Assembly (NCBI RefSeq): GCF_030733845.1
Contig: NZ_CP132311.1
Location: 2,049,501 to 2,113,500, forward strand
DNA: 64,000 nucleotides
From: Shinella zoogloeoides
Lineage (GTDB): Bacteria > Pseudomonadota > Alphaproteobacteria > Rhizobiales > Rhizobiaceae
Reading direction: 5' to 3'
Part shown: in pieces, positions 1 to 8,490 of the stretch
Position numbering within the stretch: position 1 is the first letter of the stretch
How the letters are laid out: each line of letters begins with the position of its first letter
Notes under the pieces: generated by a model
Database searches by the model: none
Seen by the model: only the letters and a program-made list of their open reading frames with translations
Told to the model about the DNA's origin: nothing
Translations under genes and position numbers: made by a program

Positions 1-924
1 CACGCAGCCCAGCCGGCGGAAGACCTCGAGCGACGCACGGCAGAGGTCCAGCACGCCCCGCTCGAACGGCAGGTAGCCGCCGAAATCGCCGAGCCAGCCG
101 ATGCGGGCGCCCGAGAGGTCGCGGTCGGGATCCAGCGAAAGGCTCTCGTCGGTCAGGGACAGCGGATCGCGCGGATCGTGCCCCGCCTGCGTCGCCAGGA
201 GCGCCGCGACATCCGCCACGCTGCGGCCCATCGGGCCGTTGACGGCAAGCTGGCCGAGGAAGAGCTCGTTGCCGAGCGAGGGCACGCGGCCGAAGGACGG
301 GCGGAAGCCGACGACATTGTTGAAGCCGGCAGGATTGCGCAGCGAGCCCATCATGTCGCTGCCGTCGGCGACCGGCAGCAGCCGCGCAGCCAGCGCCGCC
401 GCCGCCCCGCCGGACGAGCCGCCGGCGCTCTTCGCCGTGTCGTATGGATTGCGCGTCACGCCGAAGACCGGATTGTAGCTGTGCGAACCGAGGCCCATTT
501 CCGGCGCATTGGTCTTGCCGATGACGATGGCGCCGGCGGCGCGGATGCGCTCGACATGGATATCGTCGTAGTCGGGCACGAAGTCCGCATAGTTCGCCGA
601 GCCGAAGGAGCAGAGGATGCCCTTGGCCTCGGAGAGGTCCTTCACCGCGAAGGGCATGCCGTGCAGCCAGCCGCGATAGTCCCCCGCCGCAAGCGCCCTG
701 TCCGCCGCCTCCGCTTCGGCCAGAAGCTCTTCGGCGGGCCGCAGGCTGACGATGGCGTTGATGCGCGGATTGATCGCCTCGATCCGCGTAAGATGGGCCG
801 CCATGACGCTCCGGCAGTCGAGCCAGCCTTCGGCTATGGCGGCGGAAAGGGCAAGGGCGGAAAGATCGGTGATGTCCTGCAAGGTCGGCTCCGGCAATCG
901 TCTGATGCTAGGATCGATCGACAT
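1..924 (-). CDS. Amidase, amidase-signature family (3' truncated by window edge)
   Basis: This encodes 308 codons of an amidase-signature hydrolase, which cleaves C-N bonds of carboxamides; the substrate cannot be told. The Ser-cisSer-Lys triad is visible: Lys in PFAVKDL (about residue 95), the SAGGSSGG segment (about 170), and the nucleophile in GSDMMGSLRNPAG, followed by NGPMGRSVADVA. The frame is open to position 1, so the C-terminus is missing. The first ATG (922-924) lies inside the terminal inverted repeat of the palindromic element at 908-1056 and would give an N-terminus MSIDPSIRRLPEP unlike the family. A TTG a few codons later, or the ATG at 802-804, are alternative starts. The family is certain and the start is not. 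Confidence 0.9.
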   Translation of the reverse strand, partial: MSIDPSIRRLPEPTLQDITDLSALALSAAIAEGWLDCRSVMAAHLTRIEAINPRINAIVSLRPAEELLAEAEAADRALAAGDYRGWLHGMPFAVKDLSEAKGILCSFGSANYADFVPDYDDIHVERIRAAGAIVIGKTNAPEMGLGSHSYNPVFGVTRNPYDTAKSAGGSSGGAAAALAARLLPVADGSDMMGSLRNPAGFNNVVGFRPSFGRVPSLGNELFLGQLAVNGPMGRSVADVAALLATQAGHDPRDPLSLTDESLSLDPDRDLSGARIGWLGDFGGYLPFERGVLDLCRASLEVFRRLGCV

Positions 925-1056
925 TCAGCCCAGGCCGAGCCGAAAATGGTGCTTTTCCGCGACCCGGAGCGCAGCGTACTTTCGGTACGTGAGCACCGGA
1001 AGCGCGGAAAAGCGCGGTTTGCAGGCCGGCATGAGCTGAATGTCGATCGATCCTAG
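908..1056. repeat. RIME-like palindromic intergenic element (149 bp)
   Basis: Perfect 22-bp terminal inverted repeats lie at 908-929 and 1035-1056 (arms begin CTAGGATCGATCGACATTC). Nested inside are CTTTTCCGCG / CGCGGAAAAG and an apical hairpin CGTAC-TTTCG-GTACG, so the whole unit folds as one long stem. The CGTACTTTCGGTACGTGAG core is, from memory, common in rhizobial intergenic repeats of the RIME type. It carries no protein-coding content of its own, although spurious frames run through it. It sits between the 3' end of the DUF1772 gene and the amidase and supplies the amidase's first ATG. Confidence 0.8.
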
Positions 1057-1091
1057 AGCTAGCAGGCCGGACGGGCGAGCGCCAGCCCGCC

Positions 1092-1583
1092 TCAGCCGAG
1101 CGGGACGCCCTGTCGGAACGCGAAGGCGAAGAGCGCGACCGCCGCAAGCGAGCCTGCGGTGCGCACATGGTTCCACATCGTCCAGACGTCGAGATAGCGC
1201 TGCCAGAGCGCGGCCTGTTCCGCGCTGCCGGCGGGAGCGGCAGCCAGCGCGTCGTTGAGCGGCACGTTGAAGACGATCGTCACGCCGATGACCGCGACGA
1301 GGAAGACGATGCCGCCTGCCGCCGCCGTGAGCCCACCGGCCCCACCCTGCAGGAAGCCGAGCACCGCCAGCACCAGCGACAGCAGCGCCGCGCCGAAGAA
1401 GGCCGAAAAGAACCAGGGGTTCTGGATGACGACGTTGATGGCGTTCATCGCCGCCGCGCCCTCTGCCGGCGAAAGGCGCGCGAAGGCGGCCATGATGCAG
1501 ACGGAGAAGATGAAGAAGAGTCCCGCATTCAAGGCCGCCGCGAGGATGGCGAGGAAGGTCAGGATGGGAAACGCGCTTGCCAT
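1092..1583 (-). CDS. DUF1772 (anthrone oxygenase-like) membrane protein
   Basis: A 163-residue integral membrane protein with four hydrophobic segments: N-terminal FPILTFLAILAAALNAGLFF, then about 55-80, 85-110 and 130-155. The pattern of a short N-terminal helix, an N-P-W-F motif before helix 2 and a conserved N near helix 3 fits the DUF1772/anthrone oxygenase-like family. It starts two bases after the stop of the NmrA-like gene on the same strand, so the two form an operon under the TetR operators at 2426-2470. Its physiological function is unknown; a role beside a NAD(P)-binding redox protein is inference. Confidence 0.75.
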   Translation of the reverse strand: MASAFPILTFLAILAAALNAGLFFIFSVCIMAAFARLSPAEGAAAMNAINVVIQNPWFFSAFFGAALLSLVLAVLGFLQGGAGGLTAAAGGIVFLVAVIGVTIVFNVPLNDALAAAPAGSAEQAALWQRYLDVWTMWNHVRTAGSLAAVALFAFAFRQGVPLG

Positions 1584-1585
1584 GG

Positions 1586-2410
1586 TCAGGTCCTCCAGAA
1601 GCCGGTTTCGGCCGTTTCGCGGGCAAAATCTGCAAAGTCGCGCGGCGGGCGCCCGAGCACCTGCGCGATATCGCCGCTCAACCGTTCATTCCGCCCGTCG
1701 AGCACCGAGCCGAAAAGATAGGTGACGAGCCAGATGACATCTTCGGGCATGTGCGCTTCGCGCAGCATGCCCGCATAAGCCTCGACGGTAACGGACGTAT
1801 AGACGACGTCGCGCCCGCCAGCGGCGGAAAATTCCGCCACAGCCTCGCGGAACGTCATCAGCCGTGGACCGGTGAGCTCGTAGGTCTTGCCCGCATGCCC
1901 GTCCTGCGTCAACGCGGCGACGGCCACATCGGCAATGTCGCGCGTATCGACGAAGGGCTCGCGCACCGTCGCCGACGGCAGGACCAGTTCGCCGCCAAGG
2001 AACGGCTCGGCAAACAGGCCCTCGCTGAAATTCTGGAAGAACCAGCTGCCGCGCAGCACCGTCCAGGCGATGCCGGCCTCCTTCATCGCCGCCTCGCTTA
2101 CCTCGGCCGCATCCTCGCCTCGGCCGGAAAGCAGCACGAGCCGCCATACGCCCGCCTCGGCGGCAAGACGAGAAAGCCGGCGGATGTCATCGTCCGAACC
2201 CGACACGGCGAGATCCGGCTGGTAGGCGATGTAGACGGCATGCACGCCTTCCAGCGCTGCCGGCCAGCCCGAGGGATCGCGCCAGTCGAACGGGATCGCG
2301 GCCGATCGCGAGCCGATCCGCACCTCATGTCCCCTTTCACGGAGCCGTTCGGCGACCGGCCGCCCTGTCTTGCCCTCGCCGCCCAGAACCAGAAAACGCT
2401 TGTCCGTCAT
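1586..2410 (-). CDS. NmrA-like NAD(P)-binding SDR-type protein
   Basis: A 274-residue atypical short-chain dehydrogenase. The N-terminus has the dinucleotide-binding Rossmann strand FLVLGGEGKTGRPVAERL (GxxGxxG-like), a charged end to strand 2 (IGSRS) and the NmrA pattern with VYIAYQPDLA and LLSGRGED. The classical YxxxK dyad is not evident, as usual for NmrA-like members, so it may be a redox sensor, a quinone reductase or a genuine reductase. It is the first gene of a two-gene minus-strand operon with the DUF1772 gene, divergent from the TetR gene at 2520; the shared 109-bp gap holds tandem operators. Confidence 0.8.
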   Translation of the reverse strand: MTDKRFLVLGGEGKTGRPVAERLRERGHEVRIGSRSAAIPFDWRDPSGWPAALEGVHAVYIAYQPDLAVSGSDDDIRRLSRLAAEAGVWRLVLLSGRGEDAAEVSEAAMKEAGIAWTVLRGSWFFQNFSEGLFAEPFLGGELVLPSATVREPFVDTRDIADVAVAALTQDGHAGKTYELTGPRLMTFREAVAEFSAAGGRDVVYTSVTVEAYAGMLREAHMPEDVIWLVTYLFGSVLDGRNERLSGDIAQVLGRPPRDFADFARETAETGFWRT

Positions 2411-2425
2411 GTTCCATCCTCCAAA

Positions 2426-2470
2426 ATGTGAGTAATACTCATATTTGCAAAATGTGAGAAATCCTCGTAT
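2426..2470. promoter_or_regulatory. Tandem TetR-type operators in divergent promoter
   Basis: Two related imperfect palindromes lie 26 bp apart. Site 1 (2426-2444) contains TGAGTA-A-TACTCA, a perfect odd-centred palindrome. Site 2 (2452-2470) has the same ATGTGAG...CTC-TAT frame with several changes. They sit between the minus-strand NmrA/DUF1772 operon and the plus-strand TetR gene and are most simply read as that repressor's binding sites, controlling both directions. Confidence 0.6.
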
Positions 2471-2519
2471 TTGTCAAGGACGATTTGAAACGGCCCTGCA
2501 TCAGCCCCTGGAGAAAGCG

Positions 2520-3128
2520 ATGAACGACACGCAGATGCGCCGCGCGCCCAGCCAGAAGCGCAGCCGCGAACGGGTGGATGCGATCCTTTCCAATGCCACG
2601 GAGATGATTGCCGAAACGGGCAGCGACGCCCTGCGCATGAGCGAGCTTGCCCAGCGCACGGGCATTTCGATCGGTTCGCTCTACCAGTATTTTCCCGACA
2701 AGAGTGCCGTCGTGCACGCGCTGGCCGAACGCTGCAACGAGGAAAGCCGCGCCTGCATCGCCGAGGGCCTGTCGGCGGTCGGGTCGATGGAGGACCTAGC
2801 CGCCGCCTTCGGCGCGCTGATCGATACCTACTATGCGATCTTCCTCGCCGAACCGGTGATCCGCGACATCTGGTCGGCCGTGCAGGCCGACGGCGCCCTG
2901 CGCGCCATGGAGGTGGAAGAAAGCCGGCGCAACGGCGCGTTGCTCGCCGCGCGGCTGAAGGCGCTGCGCCCGGCGGCGGATGCCGCCCGGATCGATGCCA
3001 GCGCCCTCCTCGTCATGCATCTCGGCGAAGCCACCATGCGCCTCGCCATCTCGGTGGCGCGGGCGGAAGGCGATGCGCTGGTCGAGGCCTACAAGCGCAT
3101 GGCAATCCGCGAGCTGACGGCGCTGTAG
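2520..3128 (+). CDS. TetR/AcrR family transcriptional regulator
   Basis: A 202-residue repressor. The N-terminal helix-turn-helix reads RVDAILSNATEMIAETG ... RTGISIGSLYQYFPDKSAVV (about 18-65), the TetR signature; the remainder is an alpha-helical ligand domain I cannot assign. The start at 2520 has a good GGAGAAAG ribosome site; the frame stays open upstream to 2445, but that would run through the operators. It is transcribed away from the NmrA/DUF1772 operon and probably represses it and itself. Confidence 0.88.
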   Translation: MNDTQMRRAPSQKRSRERVDAILSNATEMIAETGSDALRMSELAQRTGISIGSLYQYFPDKSAVVHALAERCNEESRACIAEGLSAVGSMEDLAAAFGALIDTYYAIFLAEPVIRDIWSAVQADGALRAMEVEESRRNGALLAARLKALRPAADAARIDASALLVMHLGEATMRLAISVARAEGDALVEAYKRMAIRELTAL

Positions 3129-3135
3129 CGTCGCC

Positions 3136-4233
3136 CTATCGTGCCGCGCGGCGCTGCTCCAGCACTTCCGCCGCTTCGAGCAGCGTGGCGAAGAGGTAGG
3201 AGATCCGGTCGCTGCGCGTCTCGCCATACCAGATCTGCGGCACCATCACGCGGAAGCGGGTTTCCAGCAGATCGGCCAGCGCCTCCGTATCGCCCATCCA
3301 TTCCAGCGCGTCGGCATAGAGGTTCATCACGCTCGGCGCCGGGAAACGCGCAAGCAGATCCTCGAAGCCCTGCTTCACCAGATCGGGATCGCAAAGCGTA
3401 TCGGCAAGCTCATGATTGCCGACCTCGGTGTTCGCCTGCTGGATCAGCGCATAGAAGCCCAACCCGAAACGGTCCTCGGTCAGCTTAGCTGCCCGGCGGG
3501 CGAAATCCTCGAGGTCGTGCTCGTCCCGCCCGAGCCAGCGCGGCATGATCATGCGGGCATGGGAGCGGCAAAGATCGATATTGTAGCGGTCGAGCAGCCA
3601 GGCGCGCTCGAAGCGTGCCTTGAACGTCTCGAAATTGCCCTCGTTGGCCGAACGGCGGTAATCGCTCATGCGCCAGCTGAAATCGTTCGGATCGGCATGG
3701 CCGTCGAGCACCGCGTCCGCCTCCTTCAGCAGCGCTTCGTAGCCCTGCCACTGGTCTGCCCGCACGTCGCGTCCCCAGCCGGTGCCGCGCCGCACGAAGC
3801 CCGTCACGCGCAGGGCGTCGGCATAGGTGGCGGCGGAAAAGGGCGACGGGCTGCGCTGGAAGAATGCCCGGAAAGGGGCGAGCCCGTCCTCATGCGCCTG
3901 CACCGCCTCCTCGTCGTCGGGCAGCTCCAGGAAGGGTTCCAGGAACCAGCCCTGCACCAGTGAATAGAGCGGCCTGCCGTTTTCCGCGATGACGCCGCCC
4001 GCCCGCGCCGCTTCGAAAGCCCGCTGATAGGTCTCGAAATCGCCATTCCGCCAGGCCGCACGCATGGCGTCGCGCTGGGGAATCAGGGCCGTAATCTCAT
4101 CATGGAGCTCGACGAGGGAGAGGTCGTAGTCGCGAACCAATTGCTCCTCCTCGGAAAGCGGCTCCGCCGACCCGGCAGGCGCACGAGCGAAAAAGCGGCC
4201 GCGAAGACCGGCAAGAACATCCTTGAAACCCAT
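3136..4233 (-). CDS. Conserved protein of unknown function (365 aa)
   Basis: A 365-residue, probably cytoplasmic, acidic helical protein that I do not recognise. The N-terminus (MGFKDVLAGLRGRFFARAP) is a short amphipathic segment without a signal peptide. The body is helix-rich with repeated W/Y/F-A-D pairs, such as SPFSAATYADALRVTG and PSVMNLYADALEWMGD, suggestive of TPR-like helical hairpins, though not certain ones. The ATG at 4231-4233 follows a GTGGAGCGAC ribosome site. Longer in-frame extensions upstream are not credible because they run antisense through the DUF1194 gene. It is convergent with the TetR gene (7 bp apart) and divergent from DUF1194. Confidence 0.75.
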   Translation of the reverse strand: MGFKDVLAGLRGRFFARAPAGSAEPLSEEEQLVRDYDLSLVELHDEITALIPQRDAMRAAWRNGDFETYQRAFEAARAGGVIAENGRPLYSLVQGWFLEPFLELPDDEEAVQAHEDGLAPFRAFFQRSPSPFSAATYADALRVTGFVRRGTGWGRDVRADQWQGYEALLKEADAVLDGHADPNDFSWRMSDYRRSANEGNFETFKARFERAWLLDRYNIDLCRSHARMIMPRWLGRDEHDLEDFARRAAKLTEDRFGLGFYALIQQANTEVGNHELADTLCDPDLVKQGFEDLLARFPAPSVMNLYADALEWMGDTEALADLLETRFRVMVPQIWYGETRSDRISYLFATLLEAAEVLEQRRAAR

Positions 4234-4389
4234 GTCGCTCCACTTTCCCGGGCATCGCCCGCTTGTCCGGCAATCCCAAGACACACAAGCAGACGGATGC
4301 CGCCGGGCCGCTATTCGCCGTCCATCACCGATTTTTGAAGATGGCCTGCTCTTTCCCCGCGCCGCTCGTGCTACATTTGGCGATGGGAT

Positions 4390-5202
4390 ATGCACGGATG
4401 GGTGACGGTCATGCTGACGACGCTTGCCTTGCTGATGAGCCTGACGGCCGGCGCCGAAATCGCCGCCACCTCCGGCGGGGAGGTTGATGTCGAACTGGTG
4501 CTGGCGGTCGACGTCTCCGGCTCCATGGACCTGGAAGAGGCGCAGGTACAGCGCGCCGGCTATGTGGACGCGCTCCGCCATCCCGATTTCATCAATGCCG
4601 TGCGCGACGGGCTGAACGGCCGCATCGCCATCAGCTATTTCGAATGGGCCGGCACGATCCGCGACAATTCCCACATCCCCTGGCAGGTCATCTCCGGCCC
4701 CGAGGAGGCCGAAGCCTTCGCCGCCCTGCTGGAGGCACGCCCGATCGCCACGCGACGCGGCACCTCGATTTCCGGCGCCATCGCTTACGGCGCGAAGCTC
4801 TTCGACAGCAATCCCTATTCCGGCATGCGCCGCGTCATCGACGTTTCCGGCGACGGGCCCAACAATTTCGGCGCTCCGGTGACGCCGGCGCGCGATGCGG
4901 CGACCGCCCTCGGCATCATCATCAACGGCCTTGCCATCATGATCCGCCCCTCCGTCGCCTTCGATTCGCTCGACGACTACTATTCCAACTGCGTGATCGG
5001 CGGGCCCGGCGCCTTCGTGCTGCCGGTGCAGGAGGCGGAGGACTTCGCCATCGCCATCCGCCGCAAGCTGATCCTCGAAGTCAGCGGCGTCACGCCGCCC
5101 GCCCGCGTGATCCCCGCCCAGGGACAAGCCCAGGATTGCATGATCGGCGAGAAACTGAGGCCGAGCTACATGGACCGCATCTACCCCGAACTTGACAGAT
5201 AA
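4390..5202 (+). CDS. DUF1194 domain, VWA-like secreted protein
   Basis: A 270-residue protein with an N-terminal secretion signal (MLTTLALLMSLTAGA) and a DUF1194 domain, a von Willebrand factor A-like fold. The MIDAS-like motif DVSGSMD lies at about residues 41-47, followed by RGTSISGAIAYGAKLF and VIDVSGDGPNN, matching the second and third metal-coordinating loops. Such proteins are thought to bind ligands through a divalent metal; the function in rhizobia is unknown. ATG at 4411 is an alternative start that leaves a more typical signal peptide. Confidence 0.85.
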   Translation: MHGWVTVMLTTLALLMSLTAGAEIAATSGGEVDVELVLAVDVSGSMDLEEAQVQRAGYVDALRHPDFINAVRDGLNGRIAISYFEWAGTIRDNSHIPWQVISGPEEAEAFAALLEARPIATRRGTSISGAIAYGAKLFDSNPYSGMRRVIDVSGDGPNNFGAPVTPARDAATALGIIINGLAIMIRPSVAFDSLDDYYSNCVIGGPGAFVLPVQEAEDFAIAIRRKLILEVSGVTPPARVIPAQGQAQDCMIGEKLRPSYMDRIYPELDR

Positions 5203-5259
5203 CGGCCTGTTCCCGCCGGAACAGCGCCGGACGTCCCCTCCTGCCAGAGTGATCCTACT

Positions 5260-5277
5260 GGATGAAATGGTTCATCC
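5260..5277. promoter_or_regulatory. Inverted repeat upstream of the Gly/His-rich gene
   Basis: GGATGAA-ATGG-TTCATCC (7-bp arms, 4-base loop) lies 27 bp before the start of the small secreted protein. An overlapping alternative, AAATGG / CCATTT, competes with it. It could be an operator or a leader hairpin; nothing else supports a choice. Confidence 0.35.
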
Positions 5278-5303
5278 ATTTCCTGGAAGAGAGGAGACCT
5301 GAA

Positions 5304-5540
5304 ATGCGCAAGTTCATCATGTCCGCCGTTGTCGCGACCGTCGCAGCGGTATCCTTCGCAGCGCCCTCGCAGGCCGGCGGCTTCTATTTCGGCTTCGGCG
5401 GCGGCCACGGCTGGGGCGGCCATCACGGCGGCTATGTCAGCCACTACTACGGCCATCACCGTCACTGCTTCTGGAAGAAGATCAAGCGCTACAACAAGTG
5501 GGGCCATATCGTCGTCAAGCGTGTGAAGGTCTGCCGTTAA
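5304..5540 (+). CDS. Small secreted Gly/His/Tyr-rich protein
   Basis: A 78-residue protein with a signal peptide (MRKFIMSAVVATVAAVSFAAPSQA, cleavage after SQA). The mature part is about 54 residues: a Gly/His/Tyr-rich stretch (GGGHGWGGHHGGYVSHYYGHHRH), two cysteines and a basic tail (KKIKRYNK ... VVKRVKVCR). The start at 5304 follows GAGGAGACCTGAA. The His clustering could bind metal, which is inference. Similar tiny secreted proteins are common and uncharacterised in Rhizobiaceae. Confidence 0.75.
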   Translation: MRKFIMSAVVATVAAVSFAAPSQAGGFYFGFGGGHGWGGHHGGYVSHYYGHHRHCFWKKIKRYNKWGHIVVKRVKVCR

Positions 5541-5582
5541 GCCCCGGCGCCGCCGCGTTTTTTCGCCGCAAATCCACCCTGC

Positions 5583-5603
5583 CCCGGCCGCCCTGCGGCC
5601 GGG
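5583..5603 (+). terminator. Stem-loop after the Gly/His-rich gene
   Basis: CCCGGCCG-CCCTG-CGGCCGGG (8-bp GC stem) lies 43 bp after the stop codon and before the Rieske promoter. There is no U-tract, so it may be a weak or Rho-assisted terminator. Confidence 0.4.
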
Positions 5604-5670
5604 AATTCGCCATTATGGAAACAACGACTTTCCACAACCCATTCCTTTTGAAGGAGAAATGTGCTTATAT

Positions 5671-5684
5671 TGAATGAACGTTCA
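5671..5684. promoter_or_regulatory. BetI-type operator, copy 1 (Rieske promoter)
   Basis: TGAATG-AA-CGTTCA lies 20 bp upstream of the Rieske start, directly after an AT-rich CTTATAT that could be the -10 box. The same 6-2-6 palindrome recurs at 8491-8504 and 14396-14409, so it is the presumed binding site of the BetI-like repressor at 12783-13493. Confidence 0.65.
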
Positions 5685-5703
5685 GCAAAATAAGGGGAGC
5701 ACC

Positions 5704-6897
5704 ATGAACGAGATGATCCGCGATATCAGCGTTCCGAACGATTGGGACCGGAGCGGACTTCCGGGCTGGTGTTACCATAGCCCCGCCTTGCTGGAGCTGG
5801 AAAAGCAGCATGTCTTCCGCGAGCACTGGCAGATCGCCTGCCACGTCTCCGACATTCCCGAGCCCGGCAACTACCTTGCCATGGACGTCGTCGGCGAGCG
5901 CGCGCTCATCCTGCGCGGACAGGACGGCGACGTGCGCGCCTTCCACAACATCTGCCGTCACCGCGGCTCCCGCCTCGTCGCGGACGAGAAGGGCTCCTGC
6001 CGCAACGCGCTGGTCTGTCCCTTCCACGGCTGGGTCTACAATCTCGACGGAACCCTGCGCGGCGCCGCCCGGCCGAAGAGCTTCCCGCCGCTCGACAAGA
6101 ACGAATTCGCACTGAAATCGCTCGAGTGCGAGATCTGGCAGGGTTTCGTCTTCATCCGCTTCGCGCCCGGCCCGCAGCCCTCCGTCGCCGAGCTGATGAA
6201 GCCCTTCGAGGAGGAGCTGTCGCACTATCGGTCGCAGGAGATGCTACCGACGGGCGATATCTGGACGCAGGAGACGCCGGTCAACTGGAAGTCCGTGCGC
6301 GACGTCGACAATGAGGGCTACCATGTCGCCATGGCGCATCCCGCCCTGCAGGACCTCTACGGCTCCACCTATTACGACGAACCTTTCGTCGAAGGCCTCT
6401 GCCGCTCCTTCGCAACCTACAATCCACATGCCGGCCGCCGCTGGAGCGTGCGCAACTACGTGAAGATCTCGCCGGAGAACACCCAGCTTCCCGAGCGCCT
6501 GCGCAAGGCCTGGATCTATTTCGGCCTCTTCCCGAACTGCGTCATCGCCGTGACGCCCGAGACCGTGCAGTTCTACCAGGAGTTTCCGGTCGGCGTCGGC
6601 AGGACTCTATTGCGCGGCGGCATCTACCGTCACCGCGAGGAGGACCGCGCCCACCGCCTCGCCCGCTACCTCGCCTTCCGCATCGACCGCGACACGCAGG
6701 CCGAGGACGTGCAGCTCACCGTCTGGTCGAACGAGGCGATGACCTCGAACGCCTTTGCCGGCTTCTATCTCTCCGACCTCGAATACGGCGTGCGCACGCA
6801 CCACGACCACCTGCGCAAGGTGCTGCCGGTGGTGACGCTGAAGGATGCGCCGGAGGAGAAGGATATGGCCAGCGTCAATGCGGGCCTGCAAGGCTAG
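5704..6897 (+). CDS. Rieske non-heme iron oxygenase, alpha subunit
   Basis: A 397-residue ring-hydroxylating-type oxygenase. The [2Fe-2S] Rieske ligands are C84-x-H86 (CRHRG) and C105-x2-H108 (CPFHGW). The catalytic domain has the mononuclear iron motif with bridging Asp and two His: D202-N-E-G-Y-H207 ... H212 (MAHPAL). Related enzymes hydroxylate aromatics or oxidatively N-demethylate betaines such as stachydrine and glycine betaine. Given the BetI-like regulator and the polyamine-type importer nearby, an N-methylated substrate is plausible but inferred. No dedicated ferredoxin reductase is encoded here. The start at 5704 has an AAGGGGAGC ribosome site; 5674 is a less likely in-frame start inside the operator. 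Confidence 0.88.
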   Translation: MNEMIRDISVPNDWDRSGLPGWCYHSPALLELEKQHVFREHWQIACHVSDIPEPGNYLAMDVVGERALILRGQDGDVRAFHNICRHRGSRLVADEKGSCRNALVCPFHGWVYNLDGTLRGAARPKSFPPLDKNEFALKSLECEIWQGFVFIRFAPGPQPSVAELMKPFEEELSHYRSQEMLPTGDIWTQETPVNWKSVRDVDNEGYHVAMAHPALQDLYGSTYYDEPFVEGLCRSFATYNPHAGRRWSVRNYVKISPENTQLPERLRKAWIYFGLFPNCVIAVTPETVQFYQEFPVGVGRTLLRGGIYRHREEDRAHRLARYLAFRIDRDTQAEDVQLTVWSNEAMTSNAFAGFYLSDLEYGVRTHHDHLRKVLPVVTLKDAPEEKDMASVNAGLQG

Positions 6898-6922
6898 GCG
6901 CGACCACCGGTCCACGCAAAGG

Positions 6923-6944
6923 GAGGCCCGCTTTCGCGGGCCTC
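6923..6944. terminator. Bidirectional terminator hairpin
   Basis: GAGGCCCGC-TTTC-GCGGGCCTC, a perfect 9-bp stem with a UUUC-type loop, lies between the convergent Rieske and aminotransferase genes. It can serve both strands. Confidence 0.75.
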
Positions 6945-6993
6945 AATCGTCTGGATCGGGGAATGTCGCTCCAGACGGAGCATCCGGAAAGGC

Positions 6994-8415
6994 TTAGCCC
7001 TTCCACAGCCCCTCGCGCGTCAGGTCGTCCATCGTCAGTTCGATGCCCCGGCGCAGGATCGCCGCCATGTCGTCGATCTGGCCGGTCGTGATGGTGAGCG
7101 GCGGCGACATTACGCACATGTGGATGAGCGGACGCACCAGGAGGCCAAGTTCCTGGCAATGTTTGTCGATGCGCTTTCCCACTTCGAGGTCGAGCGTCAG
7201 CGGATTGTTGCTCGCGCGGTCGGCAACGCATTCGACGCAGGCCATCAGCCCGAGCCCGCGCACCTCCCCCACCAGCGGCAGGTCCTCCAGCGCCTTGAGG
7301 CTCGCCTGGAAATGATCCGCCACCCCGCGCGTATGCTCCAGCAACCCGCCTTCCAGGATGTCGAGGTTCTTCAGCGCCACGGCACAGCCGACCGGGTGGC
7401 TGGAATAGGTTAGCCCATGCGCGAACATCGCTTCGGAATGGTTCGAGCGGCGCAGCTCCTCGAAGAGCCGTCCGGCGATCATCACGCCGCCGAGCGGGAA
7501 ATAGCCTGACGTGACGCCTTTCGCAAAGGTGATCATGTCGGGCTCGATGTCGAAGACGTCCTTCGACGCGAAGACATGGCCGAGGCGCCCGAAGGCCGTC
7601 ACCACCTCGTCGGCGATGAAGAGGATATCGTTCTGCCGGCAAAGCGCGTGCATGCGCTTGAGATAGCCGGGCGGCGGCACGATGACGCCGCCCGACGCCA
7701 TGACGGGCTCCGCAATGAAGGCGCCGATGTTCTCCGCCCCCTTCTCCTCGATGACCTGGCGGAACTCTTCCACCAGCACATCGCAAAAGGCTTCCATGCT
7801 CAGGCCGTCCGGCCGGCGGAAGGGATTTGGGCACGAGAGCTTCACCACCAGATCGGCGGCGCTGTCCATCCAGTCATGATCGCGCGGCCGGCCGTTGAGC
7901 GAGGCGGAAAGATAGGTCGATCCGTGATAGCCGCCCTGCCGCGAGACGATCAGCTTCTTCTCCGGTCTCCCCTTCACATTGTTGGCGAACTGCATGAAGC
8001 GCAGCGCCGTCTCGACCGCCGAGGAGCCGCCCGTCGTGTAGAAGACATGATCGACGCCCTCGGGCGCATGTTCCGCCAGCCGCGCGGAAAGCACCGCGGA
8101 CGGTGTGTTCGTCGTGTACCAGGGCGAATTGTAGGAGAGTTCCATCGCCTGTGCCGCCATGACGTCGGCGAGTTCCCGGTTGCGGTGGCCGGCATTGACG
8201 CACCACATGCCGGCAGGGCCGTCGATCAGCTTCCGGCCCGCGGCATCCGTCACATAGATGCTCTCACCCGACATGATCCGCCCGCGCGCCTCCGCGCCGA
8301 TGGAGCCGGACACCGGCCAGGGCTGCACCAGGTGGCGCTCGGCGAGCCGGGTGAGATCGTCGGACGCCTCGTCGGCGGGGATACCCTCGTTCGCCGTCTT
8401 CGGAATTGCCGCCAT
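6994..8415 (-). CDS. Class III (omega) aminotransferase, PLP-dependent
   Basis: A 473-residue fold-type I aminotransferase of the omega-amino acid:pyruvate / putrescine-type group. Visible motifs are YTTGGSSAVETALRF (phosphate cup), the cofactor-ring region FIADEVVTAFGRLGHVF, the PLP lysine in ITFAKGVTSGYFPLGG (about residue 290-300) and YSSHPVGCAVAL. It would move an amino group from an omega-amine or beta/gamma-amino acid to pyruvate or a keto acid. The start at 8415 has GGGAGAGGGAC; the frame is open to 8475 but the extension is poor. It is divergent from the ABC permease, sharing operator copy 2, and convergent with the Rieske gene. Confidence 0.9.
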   Translation of the reverse strand: MAAIPKTANEGIPADEASDDLTRLAERHLVQPWPVSGSIGAEARGRIMSGESIYVTDAAGRKLIDGPAGMWCVNAGHRNRELADVMAAQAMELSYNSPWYTTNTPSAVLSARLAEHAPEGVDHVFYTTGGSSAVETALRFMQFANNVKGRPEKKLIVSRQGGYHGSTYLSASLNGRPRDHDWMDSAADLVVKLSCPNPFRRPDGLSMEAFCDVLVEEFRQVIEEKGAENIGAFIAEPVMASGGVIVPPPGYLKRMHALCRQNDILFIADEVVTAFGRLGHVFASKDVFDIEPDMITFAKGVTSGYFPLGGVMIAGRLFEELRRSNHSEAMFAHGLTYSSHPVGCAVALKNLDILEGGLLEHTRGVADHFQASLKALEDLPLVGEVRGLGLMACVECVADRASNNPLTLDLEVGKRIDKHCQELGLLVRPLIHMCVMSPPLTITTGQIDDMAAILRRGIELTMDDLTREGLWKG

Positions 8416-8490
8416 GTCCCTCTCCCATATCTTTCGTGTAAAAGATTCCGAGAACAACAATATGAAAGATTTCACATTTCCCTATCATAT

